From Gemmatimonadales bacterium (lineage in GTDB: Bacteria > Gemmatimonadota > Gemmatimonadetes > Gemmatimonadales > JACORV01), in contig DATJUT010000113.1 of assembly GCA_035502185.1 (NCBI GenBank), forward strand, positions 41,288 to 105,287: a DNA stretch of 64,000 nt, read 5' to 3'. Both the position numbers and the translations under genes were made by a program. Position 1 is the first letter of the stretch, and each line of letters starts with the position of its first letter. A model generated the notes under the pieces. It did not search any database, was not told the DNA's origin, and was given only the letters and a program-made list of their open reading frames with translations. Of the stretch, positions 7,975-17,100 are shown piece after piece.

Positions 7975-10077
7975 ATGGCCACACACAGCATCGCGACCAC
8001 TCCGCGCGGCCGGCGTGCCCTCGCCCCGCTCGTCGTTCTCCTGCTCGCCCTCGCCCCGGCGCGCGGCGCCGCGCAGGGCGCCACCACGCCGCTGCCCGCC
8101 GCCAGCAGGCCGCTCAAGGTCCTCGATCCGGCGTTCATCGACCAGACCGCGAACGCGTGCGTGGACTTCATGCAGTACGCCAACGGAGCGTGGCTGGCCC
8201 ACGACACCATACCCGCCGCCTATTCGTCGTCGGGCGTCGGGCGGGACATGGGCGATCACAACGAGCTGGTGGTGCGCTCGGTGCTGGACGACGCGATGGC
8301 GCAGCGCGCCGCCCAGCCGCAGGGCAGCACGCCGCGGAAGCTCGGCACGTTCTACGCCTCGTGCATGGACTCCGCGGCCATCGAGTCGGCGGGCCTGTCC
8401 CCGATCCGCCCGTGGCTGCGGGACATCGACCGCATCACCACCCGCTCGCGGCTCCCGGCCGTCATCGCAGAGCTGCAGGTGCGCGGCATCGACCTGGTCT
8501 ACCGTTACAGCCCCGACGTGGATCCGCACGACGCCGCGCACTACATGGCGTGGCTGTCGCAGGCGGGACTCGGCTTGCCGGACCGCGACTACTACACCAA
8601 CACCGGGCCGTCCGCGGACTCGACCCGGCAGCAGTACCTCGAGCACGTCACCCGCATCTTCCGGCTGGCGGGCGAGCGGGCGGCCCAGGCCACCCGCGAC
8701 GCGCACCAGGTGATGCGGCTCGAGACCGAGCTGGCCAAGGCCTCGCTCACGCGGCTCGAGCTCCGCGATCCTTCGGCCACCGATCACCCGATGACGATCG
8801 CCAGCCTCGCCGCGCTGGCGCCGGCACCGTCGTGGCCCCGCTACTTCCGCAGCATCGGGGTCACCGTCCCGGTCGCGCGCGTCAACGTGGCCGAGCCGGG
8901 GTTCGTGCGGCGCGTCGGCGCGCTGCTGCGCACCGCGCCGCTGGGGCAGTGGCGCGCCTACCTGCGCTACCACGCGGTCGCGGAGGCGGCGCCGTGGCTC
9001 AGCACGCCGTTCGTCCAGGAGGACTTCGCCTTCAGCTCCCGCTTCACCGGCGCCAAGGCGCTGCTGCCGCGGTGGAAGCGCTGCCTGCGCGAGACCGACG
9101 GCGATCTCGGCGAGGCCCTCGGGCAGGCGTACGTGGCGAAGACCTTCCCGCCCGAGGCCCGCGCGCGGGCCAGGGCGGTGATCGACGACATCCGCGCGGC
9201 CTTCGGCGAGCGGCTGCGGCACCTCGCCTGGATGTCGGACTCGACGCGGGCGCAGGCGCTGGACAAGCTGGCCAGGATGCGCGAGAAGGTCGGCTACCCC
9301 GACCAGTGGCGCGACTACGGCCGGCTGGTGAGCGAAGAAGGCCCCTTCATCCTGAACGTCGCGCGTGCCAACGCGTTCGAATGGCAGCGGGTCGTCAACC
9401 GCCCCGGTGCCCCGGTGGACACGACCGAGTGGGGCATCACCGTGCCGACGGTCAACGCCTACTACGATCCCTCGCGTAACGAGATGGTCTTCCCCGCCGG
9501 TGCGCTGGTGCCGCAGACCTTCGACGCGTCGGCCGACGACGGCGCCAACTACGGCTCCCTCGGCGGCAGCTGGGCCGGCCACGAGCTGACCCACGGCTTC
9601 GACGACGAGGGCCGCCACTACGACGCCGCCGGCAACCTGCGCGACTGGTGGACGGCGGCGGACTCGGTGCACTTCAACCAGCAGGCCGACCTGGTGGCGC
9701 GCCAATTCGACGGCTACCTCCAGGTGGACACCTTCCACGTGAACGGGAAGCTCACCCTGGGCGAGAACATCGCGGACTACGGCGGGCTGCTGACCGGCTA
9801 CGATGCGCTCGAGCAGGCCCTCAAGCGCGACGGACGCCCCGGCCTCATCGACGGCTACACGCCGGAGCAGCGCTTCTTCCTCTCCTATGCCCAGAGCTGG
9901 CGCGTGCACAACCGGCCCGAACGGCTCCGCACCCGGGTCACGGTGGATCCGCACGCGCCGGAGCAGTGGCGCGTGAACGGCCCGCTGTCCAACATTGCCG
10001 CGTTCGCCGAGGCGTTCGGGTGCAAGCCCGGCGACCCGATGGTCCGGAGCGCCGACAGCATCCCGCACATCTGGTAG
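7975..10077 (+). CDS. M13 family zinc metallopeptidase (neprilysin/PepO-like)
   Basis: Neprilysin-type endopeptidase of 700 residues with an N-terminal signal sequence ending near ARGAAQG, so probably periplasmic or surface exposed. The M13 N-terminal domain covers about residues 45-440 and the peptidase domain follows. The zinc site is HELTH at about 536-540, with the third ligand in GENIADYGG (Glu about 597). NAYYDPSRNEMVFPAGAL is also typical. The usual C-terminal CxxW is replaced by a final IPHIW, so the disulphide cysteine there is lost. ATG at 7975 has GGAG at good spacing; GTG at 7945 is an alternative. Confidence 0.95.
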   Translation: MATHSIATTPRGRRALAPLVVLLLALAPARGAAQGATTPLPAASRPLKVLDPAFIDQTANACVDFMQYANGAWLAHDTIPAAYSSSGVGRDMGDHNELVVRSVLDDAMAQRAAQPQGSTPRKLGTFYASCMDSAAIESAGLSPIRPWLRDIDRITTRSRLPAVIAELQVRGIDLVYRYSPDVDPHDAAHYMAWLSQAGLGLPDRDYYTNTGPSADSTRQQYLEHVTRIFRLAGERAAQATRDAHQVMRLETELAKASLTRLELRDPSATDHPMTIASLAALAPAPSWPRYFRSIGVTVPVARVNVAEPGFVRRVGALLRTAPLGQWRAYLRYHAVAEAAPWLSTPFVQEDFAFSSRFTGAKALLPRWKRCLRETDGDLGEALGQAYVAKTFPPEARARARAVIDDIRAAFGERLRHLAWMSDSTRAQALDKLARMREKVGYPDQWRDYGRLVSEEGPFILNVARANAFEWQRVVNRPGAPVDTTEWGITVPTVNAYYDPSRNEMVFPAGALVPQTFDASADDGANYGSLGGSWAGHELTHGFDDEGRHYDAAGNLRDWWTAADSVHFNQQADLVARQFDGYLQVDTFHVNGKLTLGENIADYGGLLTGYDALEQALKRDGRPGLIDGYTPEQRFFLSYAQSWRVHNRPERLRTRVTVDPHAPEQWRVNGPLSNIAAFAEAFGCKPGDPMVRSADSIPHIW

Positions 10078-10094
10078 CCGGGCCCGGAAACGAC

Positions 10095-10129
10095 GCCACC
10101 CCGTCGCGGTCACGCCGCGACGGGGTGGC
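10095..10129. terminator. Bidirectional terminator, 15-bp perfect stem
   Basis: GCCACCCCGTCGCGG at 10095-10109 pairs perfectly with 10115-10129 around a five-base loop, between the convergent M13 peptidase and ferredoxin genes. It is symmetrical enough to serve both strands; no strong U-tract is present. Confidence 0.75.
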
Positions 10130-10149
10130 TGGTCTCCGGCAGACGGGCG

Positions 10150-10515
<366 letters not shown>

Positions 10516-10649
10516 TCACGCCCTCGGCGAGCGGCCACCGATGAGCGTGAGTCTCAGCCGCAAGCGCGACCGCCGCCCCAAGGAACCACTGCGCTCCGCC
10601 GGCGCGCTTGCGGCCCCGGCGCCGGGCAGGTGATGTTAGTCCCACCTCC

Positions 10650-13271
10650 GTGAGCATCCCAACCTCGCCGGGCGTCTGCAGGCAGTGCGGTGCAGCCCTT
10701 CCCCCTGGCGCCGCCTTCTGCCTCAAGTGCGGGGCACCGACCGGTGTGCCGCCCGAGCCCGAGACCGGCATTCCCGAGCGCCTCCAGGCCGCGCTGGCCG
10801 ACCGCTACCGGATCGAGCGGCAGCTGGGCGCCGGCGGCATGGCGACCGTGTTTCTCGCGCACGACCTCCGGCACGAGCGCGACGTCGCCATCAAGGTGCT
10901 GCACCCGGAGCTGGCCGCGTCGATGGGCGCCGAGCGGTTCGAGCGCGAGATCAGGCTGGCGGCCAAGCTCAACCACCCCCACATCCTCGGCCTGTTCGAC
11001 TCCGGTGAGGCGGACAACCTCTTCTACTACGTCATGCCCTACGTCCCGGGCGAATCGCTGCGCGACCGGATCACGCGCGAGCAGATGCTCCCGGTCGACG
11101 ACGCGCTGCAGATCACCTACGAGGTGGCCGACGCGCTCGGCGCCGCTCACGCGCTCGGCATCGTGCACCGCGACATCAAGCCGGAGAACATCCTGCTCGC
11201 CGGCGGGCACGCGCTGGTGGCCGACTTCGGGGTCGCGCGGGCCGCGTCGGAGGCCGGCGAGAAGCTGACCCAGACGGGGATGGCGGTCGGCACGCCCACC
11301 TACATGAGCCCCGAGCAGGCGATGGGCGACGTGGTCGGCCCGACGTCGGACCTCTACGCCCTCGGCTGCGTCGTCTACGAGATGCTCACCGGCCAGCCGC
11401 CCTTCACCGGCGCCAACGCTCGGGCGATCATGGCGCGCCACACGATGGAAGCGGTGCCGAGCATCCGCCTGGTGCGCGAGACGGTACCCGAAGAGGTCGA
11501 GGAGGCGGTCCTCGCCCTGCTCGCCAAGGTTCCCGCCGACCGGCCGCAGACCGCGAAGGAGTTTCTCGACCTGCTCGCCGCGCCGACCGGCACCGGCACC
11601 ACCCGGCGCCTCGGCAGCCGGATCACGACGGCGCGCCGCACGGCGGCCGTGGTGCGCCGCCCGCCGCTGTGGCGGCGGCCGGTCGCCTGGGCGGCCACGG
11701 GCGCGGCGGTGATCGTCCTCGCGGGCGGCGCGCTGCTGCTCCGGCACCGGCCGGCGCGGGTCGCCGGCGGAGCCGGCGGGCTCGACCCGCATCACATCGC
11801 CGTCCTCTATTTCAGGGACCAGAGCGGCGGCAAGCTGAGCTACGTGGTGGACGGCCTCACCGAGGGGCTCATCCGTGCGCTCCGCGAAGTGCCGACCCTG
11901 TCCGTCGTCTCGGCCGGCGGCGTGGAGCAATACCGCAGGTCCGACCTGCCCCGCGACAGCATCGCGCGCGCGCTCGGGGCCGGCACGCTGGTGCTCGGGG
12001 ACCTCGAGCAGAGCGACGACCGCCTGAGGGTGACGCTCCGCCTGATCGACGGCTCGAGCGGCGCCGACTTCGATCGCAGGAGCTTCGAGCAACCTGCCGG
12101 GAACCTCGTCACCATCAGCGACACGTTGGCCGCGCAGGCGGCGCAGCTGATCCGCCGGCGCCTGGGCGAAGAGATCGCGATGCGCCAGGTACGGGATCAG
12201 GCCAGGAGCCCCGAGGCCTGGTCGCTCTACCAGCAGGCCGTGCGGCTCAAGAAGGACGGCGCGGCCGCGGACGACTCGACCGTCCTGGCGCGCGATTTCG
12301 CGCGCGCGGACTCACTGCTGGCGCAGGCCCAGCGGCTCGATCCCGAGTGGGCGGACCCTCCCGTGCTGCGGGGCGAGCTCGACTACCTGAGGTCGCGGAA
12401 ATACGGCGGCGACCCGCAGGCCGCGGACCGGTGGATCCGACCCGGCCTCGTCCATGCCGACGAGGCGCTCGCGCTCGACCGCGACGATCCGGACGCACTC
12501 GAGCTGAAGGGCGACCTCCGCTACTGGCGCTGGCTGCTCCGTCTCGAGGGCAACCCCGACAGTGCGCACCAGTTGCTGCTGGCGGCGAAGGCGGACCTCG
12601 AGACCGCGGTCAAGCTGAATCGCGCCCAGGCCGGCGCCTACGCGACGCTGTCCCACCTCTACTATCAGACCGGCAGCCTGACCGACGTCTACCTCGCCGC
12701 GCGCAACGCCCTGACGGAGGACGCCTACCTCGACAACGCCGACGTCATCCTGAGCCGGCTCTTCTTCTCCTCGTACGACCTCGGGCAATTCCCCGACGCG
12801 GAGAACTGGTGCACCGAGGGCAGGCGCCGCTTCCCGGCGGACTACCGCTTCACGGAATGCCGCCTGTGGATGATGACCACCCGCCAGGACTCGGCCGATC
12901 CGCGCCTCGCCTGGCGGCTGCTCGACTCGGTCCTCGTCCGGACCCCGCCCGAGGGGAAGCCGTACCAGCGGCTGTACGATCAGGCCATCGTGGCGTGGGT
13001 CCTGGCGCGCGCGGGGGCCGCAGACAGCGCGCGACACCTGTTGCAGCGCACCGTGGCTGACGCCGTCACGGACCCGACGCGCGACATCGCCTACACCAAG
13101 TCGATGGCCTACGCGTTCCTGGGCGACAAAGGGCCGGCCATCGATCAGCTCGGCCTGTATCTGGCCGCTAACCCAAGCAAACGAGAGGGGTTAGCTCAGG
13201 ATCCCGGGTGGCAGCTCGCCCCCCTGGCGAACGAGCCGGCCTTCCAGGCGTTGGTGGGCACGAGGCGTTAG
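10650..13271 (+). CDS. Transmembrane Ser/Thr protein kinase with zinc ribbon, TolB-like and TPR regions
   Basis: Eukaryotic-like protein kinase of about 873 residues. An N-terminal zinc ribbon has CRQCG and CLKCG. The kinase domain (about 52-315) shows LGAGGMATVFLA, VAIKVL, HRDIKPEN, DFGVARA and SPEQA, so it looks active. One transmembrane helix lies at about 347-368. The outer part begins with a TolB/adenylate-cyclase-associated-like segment (DGLTEGLIRALREVPTLSVV, about 385-515) followed by TPR-like helices to the end. In such proteins the outer region is thought to sense envelope ligands. The GTG start at 10650 is tentative: TTG at 10608 is possible and neither has a good ribosome-binding site. 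Confidence 0.92.
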   Translation: MSIPTSPGVCRQCGAALPPGAAFCLKCGAPTGVPPEPETGIPERLQAALADRYRIERQLGAGGMATVFLAHDLRHERDVAIKVLHPELAASMGAERFEREIRLAAKLNHPHILGLFDSGEADNLFYYVMPYVPGESLRDRITREQMLPVDDALQITYEVADALGAAHALGIVHRDIKPENILLAGGHALVADFGVARAASEAGEKLTQTGMAVGTPTYMSPEQAMGDVVGPTSDLYALGCVVYEMLTGQPPFTGANARAIMARHTMEAVPSIRLVRETVPEEVEEAVLALLAKVPADRPQTAKEFLDLLAAPTGTGTTRRLGSRITTARRTAAVVRRPPLWRRPVAWAATGAAVIVLAGGALLLRHRPARVAGGAGGLDPHHIAVLYFRDQSGGKLSYVVDGLTEGLIRALREVPTLSVVSAGGVEQYRRSDLPRDSIARALGAGTLVLGDLEQSDDRLRVTLRLIDGSSGADFDRRSFEQPAGNLVTISDTLAAQAAQLIRRRLGEEIAMRQVRDQARSPEAWSLYQQAVRLKKDGAAADDSTVLARDFARADSLLAQAQRLDPEWADPPVLRGELDYLRSRKYGGDPQAADRWIRPGLVHADEALALDRDDPDALELKGDLRYWRWLLRLEGNPDSAHQLLLAAKADLETAVKLNRAQAGAYATLSHLYYQTGSLTDVYLAARNALTEDAYLDNADVILSRLFFSSYDLGQFPDAENWCTEGRRRFPADYRFTECRLWMMTTRQDSADPRLAWRLLDSVLVRTPPEGKPYQRLYDQAIVAWVLARAGAADSARHLLQRTVADAVTDPTRDIAYTKSMAYAFLGDKGPAIDQLGLYLAANPSKREGLAQDPGWQLAPLANEPAFQALVGTRR

Positions 13272-13293
13272 ACCCCCGCGAGACCTGCCGCTC

Positions 13294-13386
13294 TTGGCGG
13301 GCCCGAGTCTTGCGACAATATTAGGACCCAGTCTCAACTGACCATCCGAGAGCTTCGACGTGACGTCGCGGAATGCCCGCGACGTC
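13294..13386 (+). promoter_or_regulatory. Candidate promoter and 5' leader hairpin of the Ig-repeat lipoprotein gene
   Basis: TTGGCG at 13294-13299 and AATATT at 13317-13322 are spaced by 17 bases. Downstream, GACGTCGCGG at 13362-13371 pairs perfectly with 13377-13386 around a five-base loop. The hairpin ends 14 bases before the GGAG of the next gene. It could be an operator palindrome or an mRNA leader hairpin. Confidence 0.4.
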
Positions 13387-13411
13387 TGGTGCATTCAACC
13401 GGAGATGCGGC

Positions 13412-15670
13412 ATGCGCCGGACCCCCCTGGGCGTTCTGTTGTCGGCCACCCTCGTGCTCGCGGCCTGTGGCGAGCAGACTCCCACGACCAGCGTCGCGCC
13501 CCCTCCGCCGTCGGTGAGCACCGTGCCGCACGGCGACGCCGCCATCACGACGGCCTCGTGCCCCACGGCGCGCTCGCTCGCTGCGGACGTCGTCGCGCTC
13601 TTTGCCCGCAACGACAGGGTCGCGGCCGCCGCGAGCCTCGACGCCGCCATGGTGGTCATCGGCACCACTCCGGTCCTGCACTCGCCCCTGGCCCAGAAGC
13701 TCGTGCTCGGCATCATCTCGTTCGTGCTGAAGAAGTACTGGGCCGGCGCGCTCAACGGCGGATTCTCCGCCACCACGCAACAGGAAGTCGTGGACCTGGT
13801 CAACGGCCTGCTGTGCTGGATCGGCCTGCCGCAGACCTTCACGCTCGCCAGCCTGAGCAGTGACGGCACCGCCGCGGTGCTCACGCCGTCCACGCCCGAC
13901 ACCACCGTCGTCACGGGCAGCAAGATCGCCGGCATGAAGGTGGACTCGGGGACGGTCACGCAGCCCGTGCTGGTGACGATCCAGCGGCTGCCGGATTCGC
14001 CGGGCCCGCTGCTGACGCAGCTCGACCAGTATCCCGTCTACTATCAGTTCACCGTCTCGCCGGACACGGGCGCCTTCGCGCTCCCGGTGACGGTCGGCGT
14101 GTGCCTGGCGTCCAGTGCGACCCCGCCCGACACGAGCCGGCTGCGGGTAGCTCACAACGTCGCGCCCGACACCATGGGGAGCATCCAGATCCTGCCCCGG
14201 GTGCCGGCGCCGTTCGTCGACTGCACCAACGCGGACGTCATCGGCCTCAACTCGACGAACCCGCTGGCCAACCTCGCGTTCCTCGGGTGGCGCGCGGCCC
14301 GCTCCGCCCTCGTGGCGCTGTTCGGCCCCGAGCGGCTGATGGCCGCGGCGTCCGGCGGCGTCGGCGGCACGACCAAGAATTTCAGCCCGTTCGGCCTGGT
14401 GGACACGTTGCTGGTGATGACCCCCAGGTCGGACACGAGCCAGGAGGCGCCGGTGGGGACGACGGTTGCTTCGGCGCCGTCCCTGGCGGTGAACACCCCG
14501 CAGGGCAACGCGTACGTGGGGCTCCCGGTGACGTTCCAGGTGACCGCCGGCGGCGGATCCCTGGCCGGCGCGCCGACGAAGACCGACGGGAGCGGCGTGG
14601 CGACCGTGGGCAGCTGGACGTTGGGGACGAGCGCGGGCCTCAACACCGTCACCGCCGCCGCCACGGCGCCCGTGGCGGGCACGGGCGTGAAGGGGAGTCC
14701 CCTGGCCTTCCACGCCACTGCCCTGGCGCCGTCGCAGCTGGCGTTCCAGGTCCAACCCTCGGGCGTCACGGCAGGCGCGACGATGATCCCGTCCGTACAG
14801 GTAGCCGTCGAGGACCAGCACGGGCACGTGGTGACGACGGCCAGTGGAACCGTGACCCTTGCGCTGACCGGCTTGCCGGCGGGCGTGACGCTGACCGGCG
14901 GCGCAGCCGCGACGCTCGTCGACGGCGTGGCCACGTTCAGCGGTCTGAGCGTCAACAAGGTGGGAACGTACACGCTGACGCCGAGCACCAGCGTCGGGGG
15001 TGTGACTACGCTGCCGGCGTCGGCGAGCTTCACGGTCAGTCCCGGCACGCCGAGCCAGCTGGTGTGGACGCAGCAGCCGAGCAGCATCGTGGCCGGCGCG
15101 ACGATGAGCCCGGCCGTGGTCGTGACGGTGCTGGACGCACAGGGCAACACGGTGACGTCGTTCAGTGGCTCCGTCGGCCTGGCGCTGAGCCAGACCGGGG
15201 TCACCCTCGGCGGCACGACTACGGTGAGTGCCGTCAACGGGGTCGCCATGTTCGGCAACCTCACGGTGACCACGGCAGGCACCGGGTACACGCTGGTCGC
15301 CACCGGGGCGTCGCTCGCGTCGGCCGCGAGCGCACCGTTCAACGTGACCAACGCCGCGGCGGCCGCGATCGCGGTCGTCGCGGGGAACAACCAGAGCGTG
15401 AAGGCCGGGCAGCCGGTGCCGATCCGGCCTTCGGTGCGCGTGACCGACGCCTACAGCAACCCGGTTCCAGGCATCACGGTCACCTTCGTGCCGAAGAAGG
15501 GCTGCGGAACCGTGACGGGCGGCGTCCAGACGACCGATGCGACGGGCAAGGCCACCGTCGGGAGCTGGACCATCGCGGAGGGGACGAACTACCTGGTCGC
15601 CACGGCCGGGGCGTCCGGCGTCGCCGGCAATCCGGTGACCTTCGTCGCCACCGGCACGAAGAGCCACTAG
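13412..15670 (+). CDS. Lipoprotein with repeated bacterial Ig-like domains
   Basis: Protein of 752 residues with a lipoprotein signal peptide whose lipobox is LAAC, so probably outer-membrane anchored. Residues about 45-340 have no family I recognise and include a Cys-containing hydrophobic section. From about 345 on there are roughly four Ig-like/Big_1-type repeats, recognisable by PVTFQVTAGGG, TVGSWTLGT and PGITVTFVPKKGCGTV, and rich in Thr, Val, Ala and Gly. Such proteins usually serve in adhesion or as surface structural modules. ATG at 13412 has GGAG seven bases upstream. Confidence 0.85.
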   Translation: MRRTPLGVLLSATLVLAACGEQTPTTSVAPPPPSVSTVPHGDAAITTASCPTARSLAADVVALFARNDRVAAAASLDAAMVVIGTTPVLHSPLAQKLVLGIISFVLKKYWAGALNGGFSATTQQEVVDLVNGLLCWIGLPQTFTLASLSSDGTAAVLTPSTPDTTVVTGSKIAGMKVDSGTVTQPVLVTIQRLPDSPGPLLTQLDQYPVYYQFTVSPDTGAFALPVTVGVCLASSATPPDTSRLRVAHNVAPDTMGSIQILPRVPAPFVDCTNADVIGLNSTNPLANLAFLGWRAARSALVALFGPERLMAAASGGVGGTTKNFSPFGLVDTLLVMTPRSDTSQEAPVGTTVASAPSLAVNTPQGNAYVGLPVTFQVTAGGGSLAGAPTKTDGSGVATVGSWTLGTSAGLNTVTAAATAPVAGTGVKGSPLAFHATALAPSQLAFQVQPSGVTAGATMIPSVQVAVEDQHGHVVTTASGTVTLALTGLPAGVTLTGGAAATLVDGVATFSGLSVNKVGTYTLTPSTSVGGVTTLPASASFTVSPGTPSQLVWTQQPSSIVAGATMSPAVVVTVLDAQGNTVTSFSGSVGLALSQTGVTLGGTTTVSAVNGVAMFGNLTVTTAGTGYTLVATGASLASAASAPFNVTNAAAAAIAVVAGNNQSVKAGQPVPIRPSVRVTDAYSNPVPGITVTFVPKKGCGTVTGGVQTTDATGKATVGSWTIAEGTNYLVATAGASGVAGNPVTFVATGTKSH

Positions 15671-16459
15671 TCAGGCGAGCAGCCGCGGGAGGATCTCTCC
15701 GGCCGGGCCGTACAGCCGGACGTCGGCAAGTTCGTCGTACTCCGTCGGCCCCGGGTCCACGACCACGACCCGGGCGCCGGCGGCCTTCGCGGTGTGGACC
15801 ACGGCGGCCGCCGGATAGACCGCGCCCGTGGTGCCGACCACGAGGCACGCCTCCGCATCGGCCGCCGCGGCGAACGCGGCCTCGACCGCCTTGGCGGGCA
15901 GCATCTCCCCGAACCAGACCACGTCGGGCCGCAGCAGGCCGCCGCACTCCGGGCAGTGCGGGAGCGTCGCCACGCTGCTCGCGTCCACCGCGCCCCGCGC
16001 GGGGCCACGCCAGACGCAGCGGGTGCACTGGTCATGGAACAGAGAGCCGTGGAGGCGGATCGGCTCCGCGCGGCGGGCCCGCGCCTCGTCGCTGTCCGCG
16101 ACCTCGCGCGCGGCGCGCTCGTGGAGGTCGTCCACGTTCTGCGAGACGATGGTGACGCCCGCACGGGCGAGTGCCCAGCGCGCCAGGGCGAGGTGCGCCG
16201 CGTTCGGGCGGCAGCGCGCCACCATCTCGCGCCGCCAGGCGTACCACTCCCACACCAGCGCCGGGTCCCGGCCGAACGCGATCGGGGTGGCCAGCTCCTC
16301 CGGCTGGAAGGTCTTCCACAGGCCTCCCGCGCCGCGGAACGTGGGCACGCCCGACTCCGCGCTCACGCCCGCGCCGGTGAACACCACGACCCGCAGCGCG
16401 CGGGCGAGGATCCCCCGGGCTTCGCCCACGGCGTCGGGCGCCGCGCCAAGGCCGTTCAC
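15671..16459 (-). CDS. cobB: NAD-dependent protein deacylase, sirtuin class III-like
   Basis: Sir2-family enzyme of 262 residues that removes acyl groups from lysine using NAD. GAGVSAESGVPTFRG binds NAD, QNVDDLH supplies the nicotinamide-site Asn and Asp, and the catalytic His is in RLHGS near residue 136. CTRC and CPEC are the zinc ligands. WYAWRRE places Tyr73 and Arg76 in the YxxR arrangement that in SIRT5 and CobB binds succinyl or malonyl groups, so desuccinylase activity is likely. The GTG start overlaps the upstream stop (GTGA), implying coupling with the HELGH membrane protein. Confidence 0.93.
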   Translation of the reverse strand: MNGLGAAPDAVGEARGILARALRVVVFTGAGVSAESGVPTFRGAGGLWKTFQPEELATPIAFGRDPALVWEWYAWRREMVARCRPNAAHLALARWALARAGVTIVSQNVDDLHERAAREVADSDEARARRAEPIRLHGSLFHDQCTRCVWRGPARGAVDASSVATLPHCPECGGLLRPDVVWFGEMLPAKAVEAAFAAAADAEACLVVGTTGAVYPAAAVVHTAKAAGARVVVVDPGPTEYDELADVRLYGPAGEILPRLLA

Positions 16460-17043
16460 GCGGGAGCGGCTCGCGACCGCGCCATCACCGCGCACAACCA
16501 CGCGCCCAGCAGCGCCGACGCGGCGAGCGTCGCCAGCGCGGCGAGCCGCACCAGGCCGGCGATCGCCGCGTCGTGCGGCAGCAGGTGGACGCTGCCCAGC
16601 AGGTAGTTCCAGTCGTGGACGACGTCGCCGCCGCCGAGCGAGACCAGCGGCAGCTCCTCGGCGCGGGCGTCGGCCACGTAGACCGCGAGGTTCGACAGGC
16701 TCATCGAGAGCCACGCCCCGCCCACGGCGACGCCGAAGTAGTCGCGCTGCCGCAGCATGATCAGCGCCACGGCCGCCGGCGCCGCCAGCTGCGTGATGCT
16801 CCCGCCCGCCACGCCGAGCCACTCGCCCAGGAAGCCGAACAGCACGTGCCCCAGCTCGTGGATGGCGAGGGTGATGCCGGAGAAGATGCTGGCGTAGTCG
16901 GGGTCGGCGCAGTGGCGCACGCCGGCGTAGCACAGATACAGGAGCAGCAGCGCCCGCGGCCACCAGCGTCGGCCGGTCGCCCACGCCGCCGCGTCGTCGC
17001 GCTTGCGCTTCCACCAGGAGGGTGCGTCCGTCGCGCGATGCAT
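16456..17043 (-). CDS. Membrane protein with HELGH motif, M50-like metalloprotease candidate
   Basis: Integral membrane protein of 195 residues with about five hydrophobic segments. The motif IHELGHVLFGFLG (His62, Glu63, His66) lies in a transmembrane segment, as in site-2-protease/M50-like families. I cannot locate a confident third ligand of the NPDG type, so catalytic activity is unproven. ATG at 17043 is chosen for its GGGAGG upstream. Its stop overlaps the sirtuin start, so the two proteins are probably made together. The link between a membrane peptidase and a deacylase is not explained. Confidence 0.7.
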   Translation of the reverse strand: MHRATDAPSWWKRKRDDAAAWATGRRWWPRALLLLYLCYAGVRHCADPDYASIFSGITLAIHELGHVLFGFLGEWLGVAGGSITQLAAPAAVALIMLRQRDYFGVAVGGAWLSMSLSNLAVYVADARAEELPLVSLGGGDVVHDWNYLLGSVHLLPHDAAIAGLVRLAALATLAASALLGAWLCAVMARSRAAPA

Positions 17044-17071
17044 TTCGCCCTCCCGCTCACTGCCGGCTCGG

Positions 17072-17100
17072 GACCACTCGCAACTCTGCATCGCGCAACG
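17072..17100. repeat. Partial copy of the intergenic repeat family
   Basis: GACCACTCGCAAC at 17072-17084 is identical to 40371-40383, and TCGCGCAAC at 17091-17099 recurs at 40390-40398. This matches the right arm of the 40.3 kb element; no left arm is seen here. It lies in the short gap between the transporter and HELGH genes. Confidence 0.6.

Noticed and set aside
6865-10113. A 1082-codon open frame on the minus strand covering the M13 peptidase
   Set aside because: Only its last 316 codons are a gene (NmrA-like); the rest is antisense to the peptidase with its HELTH site.
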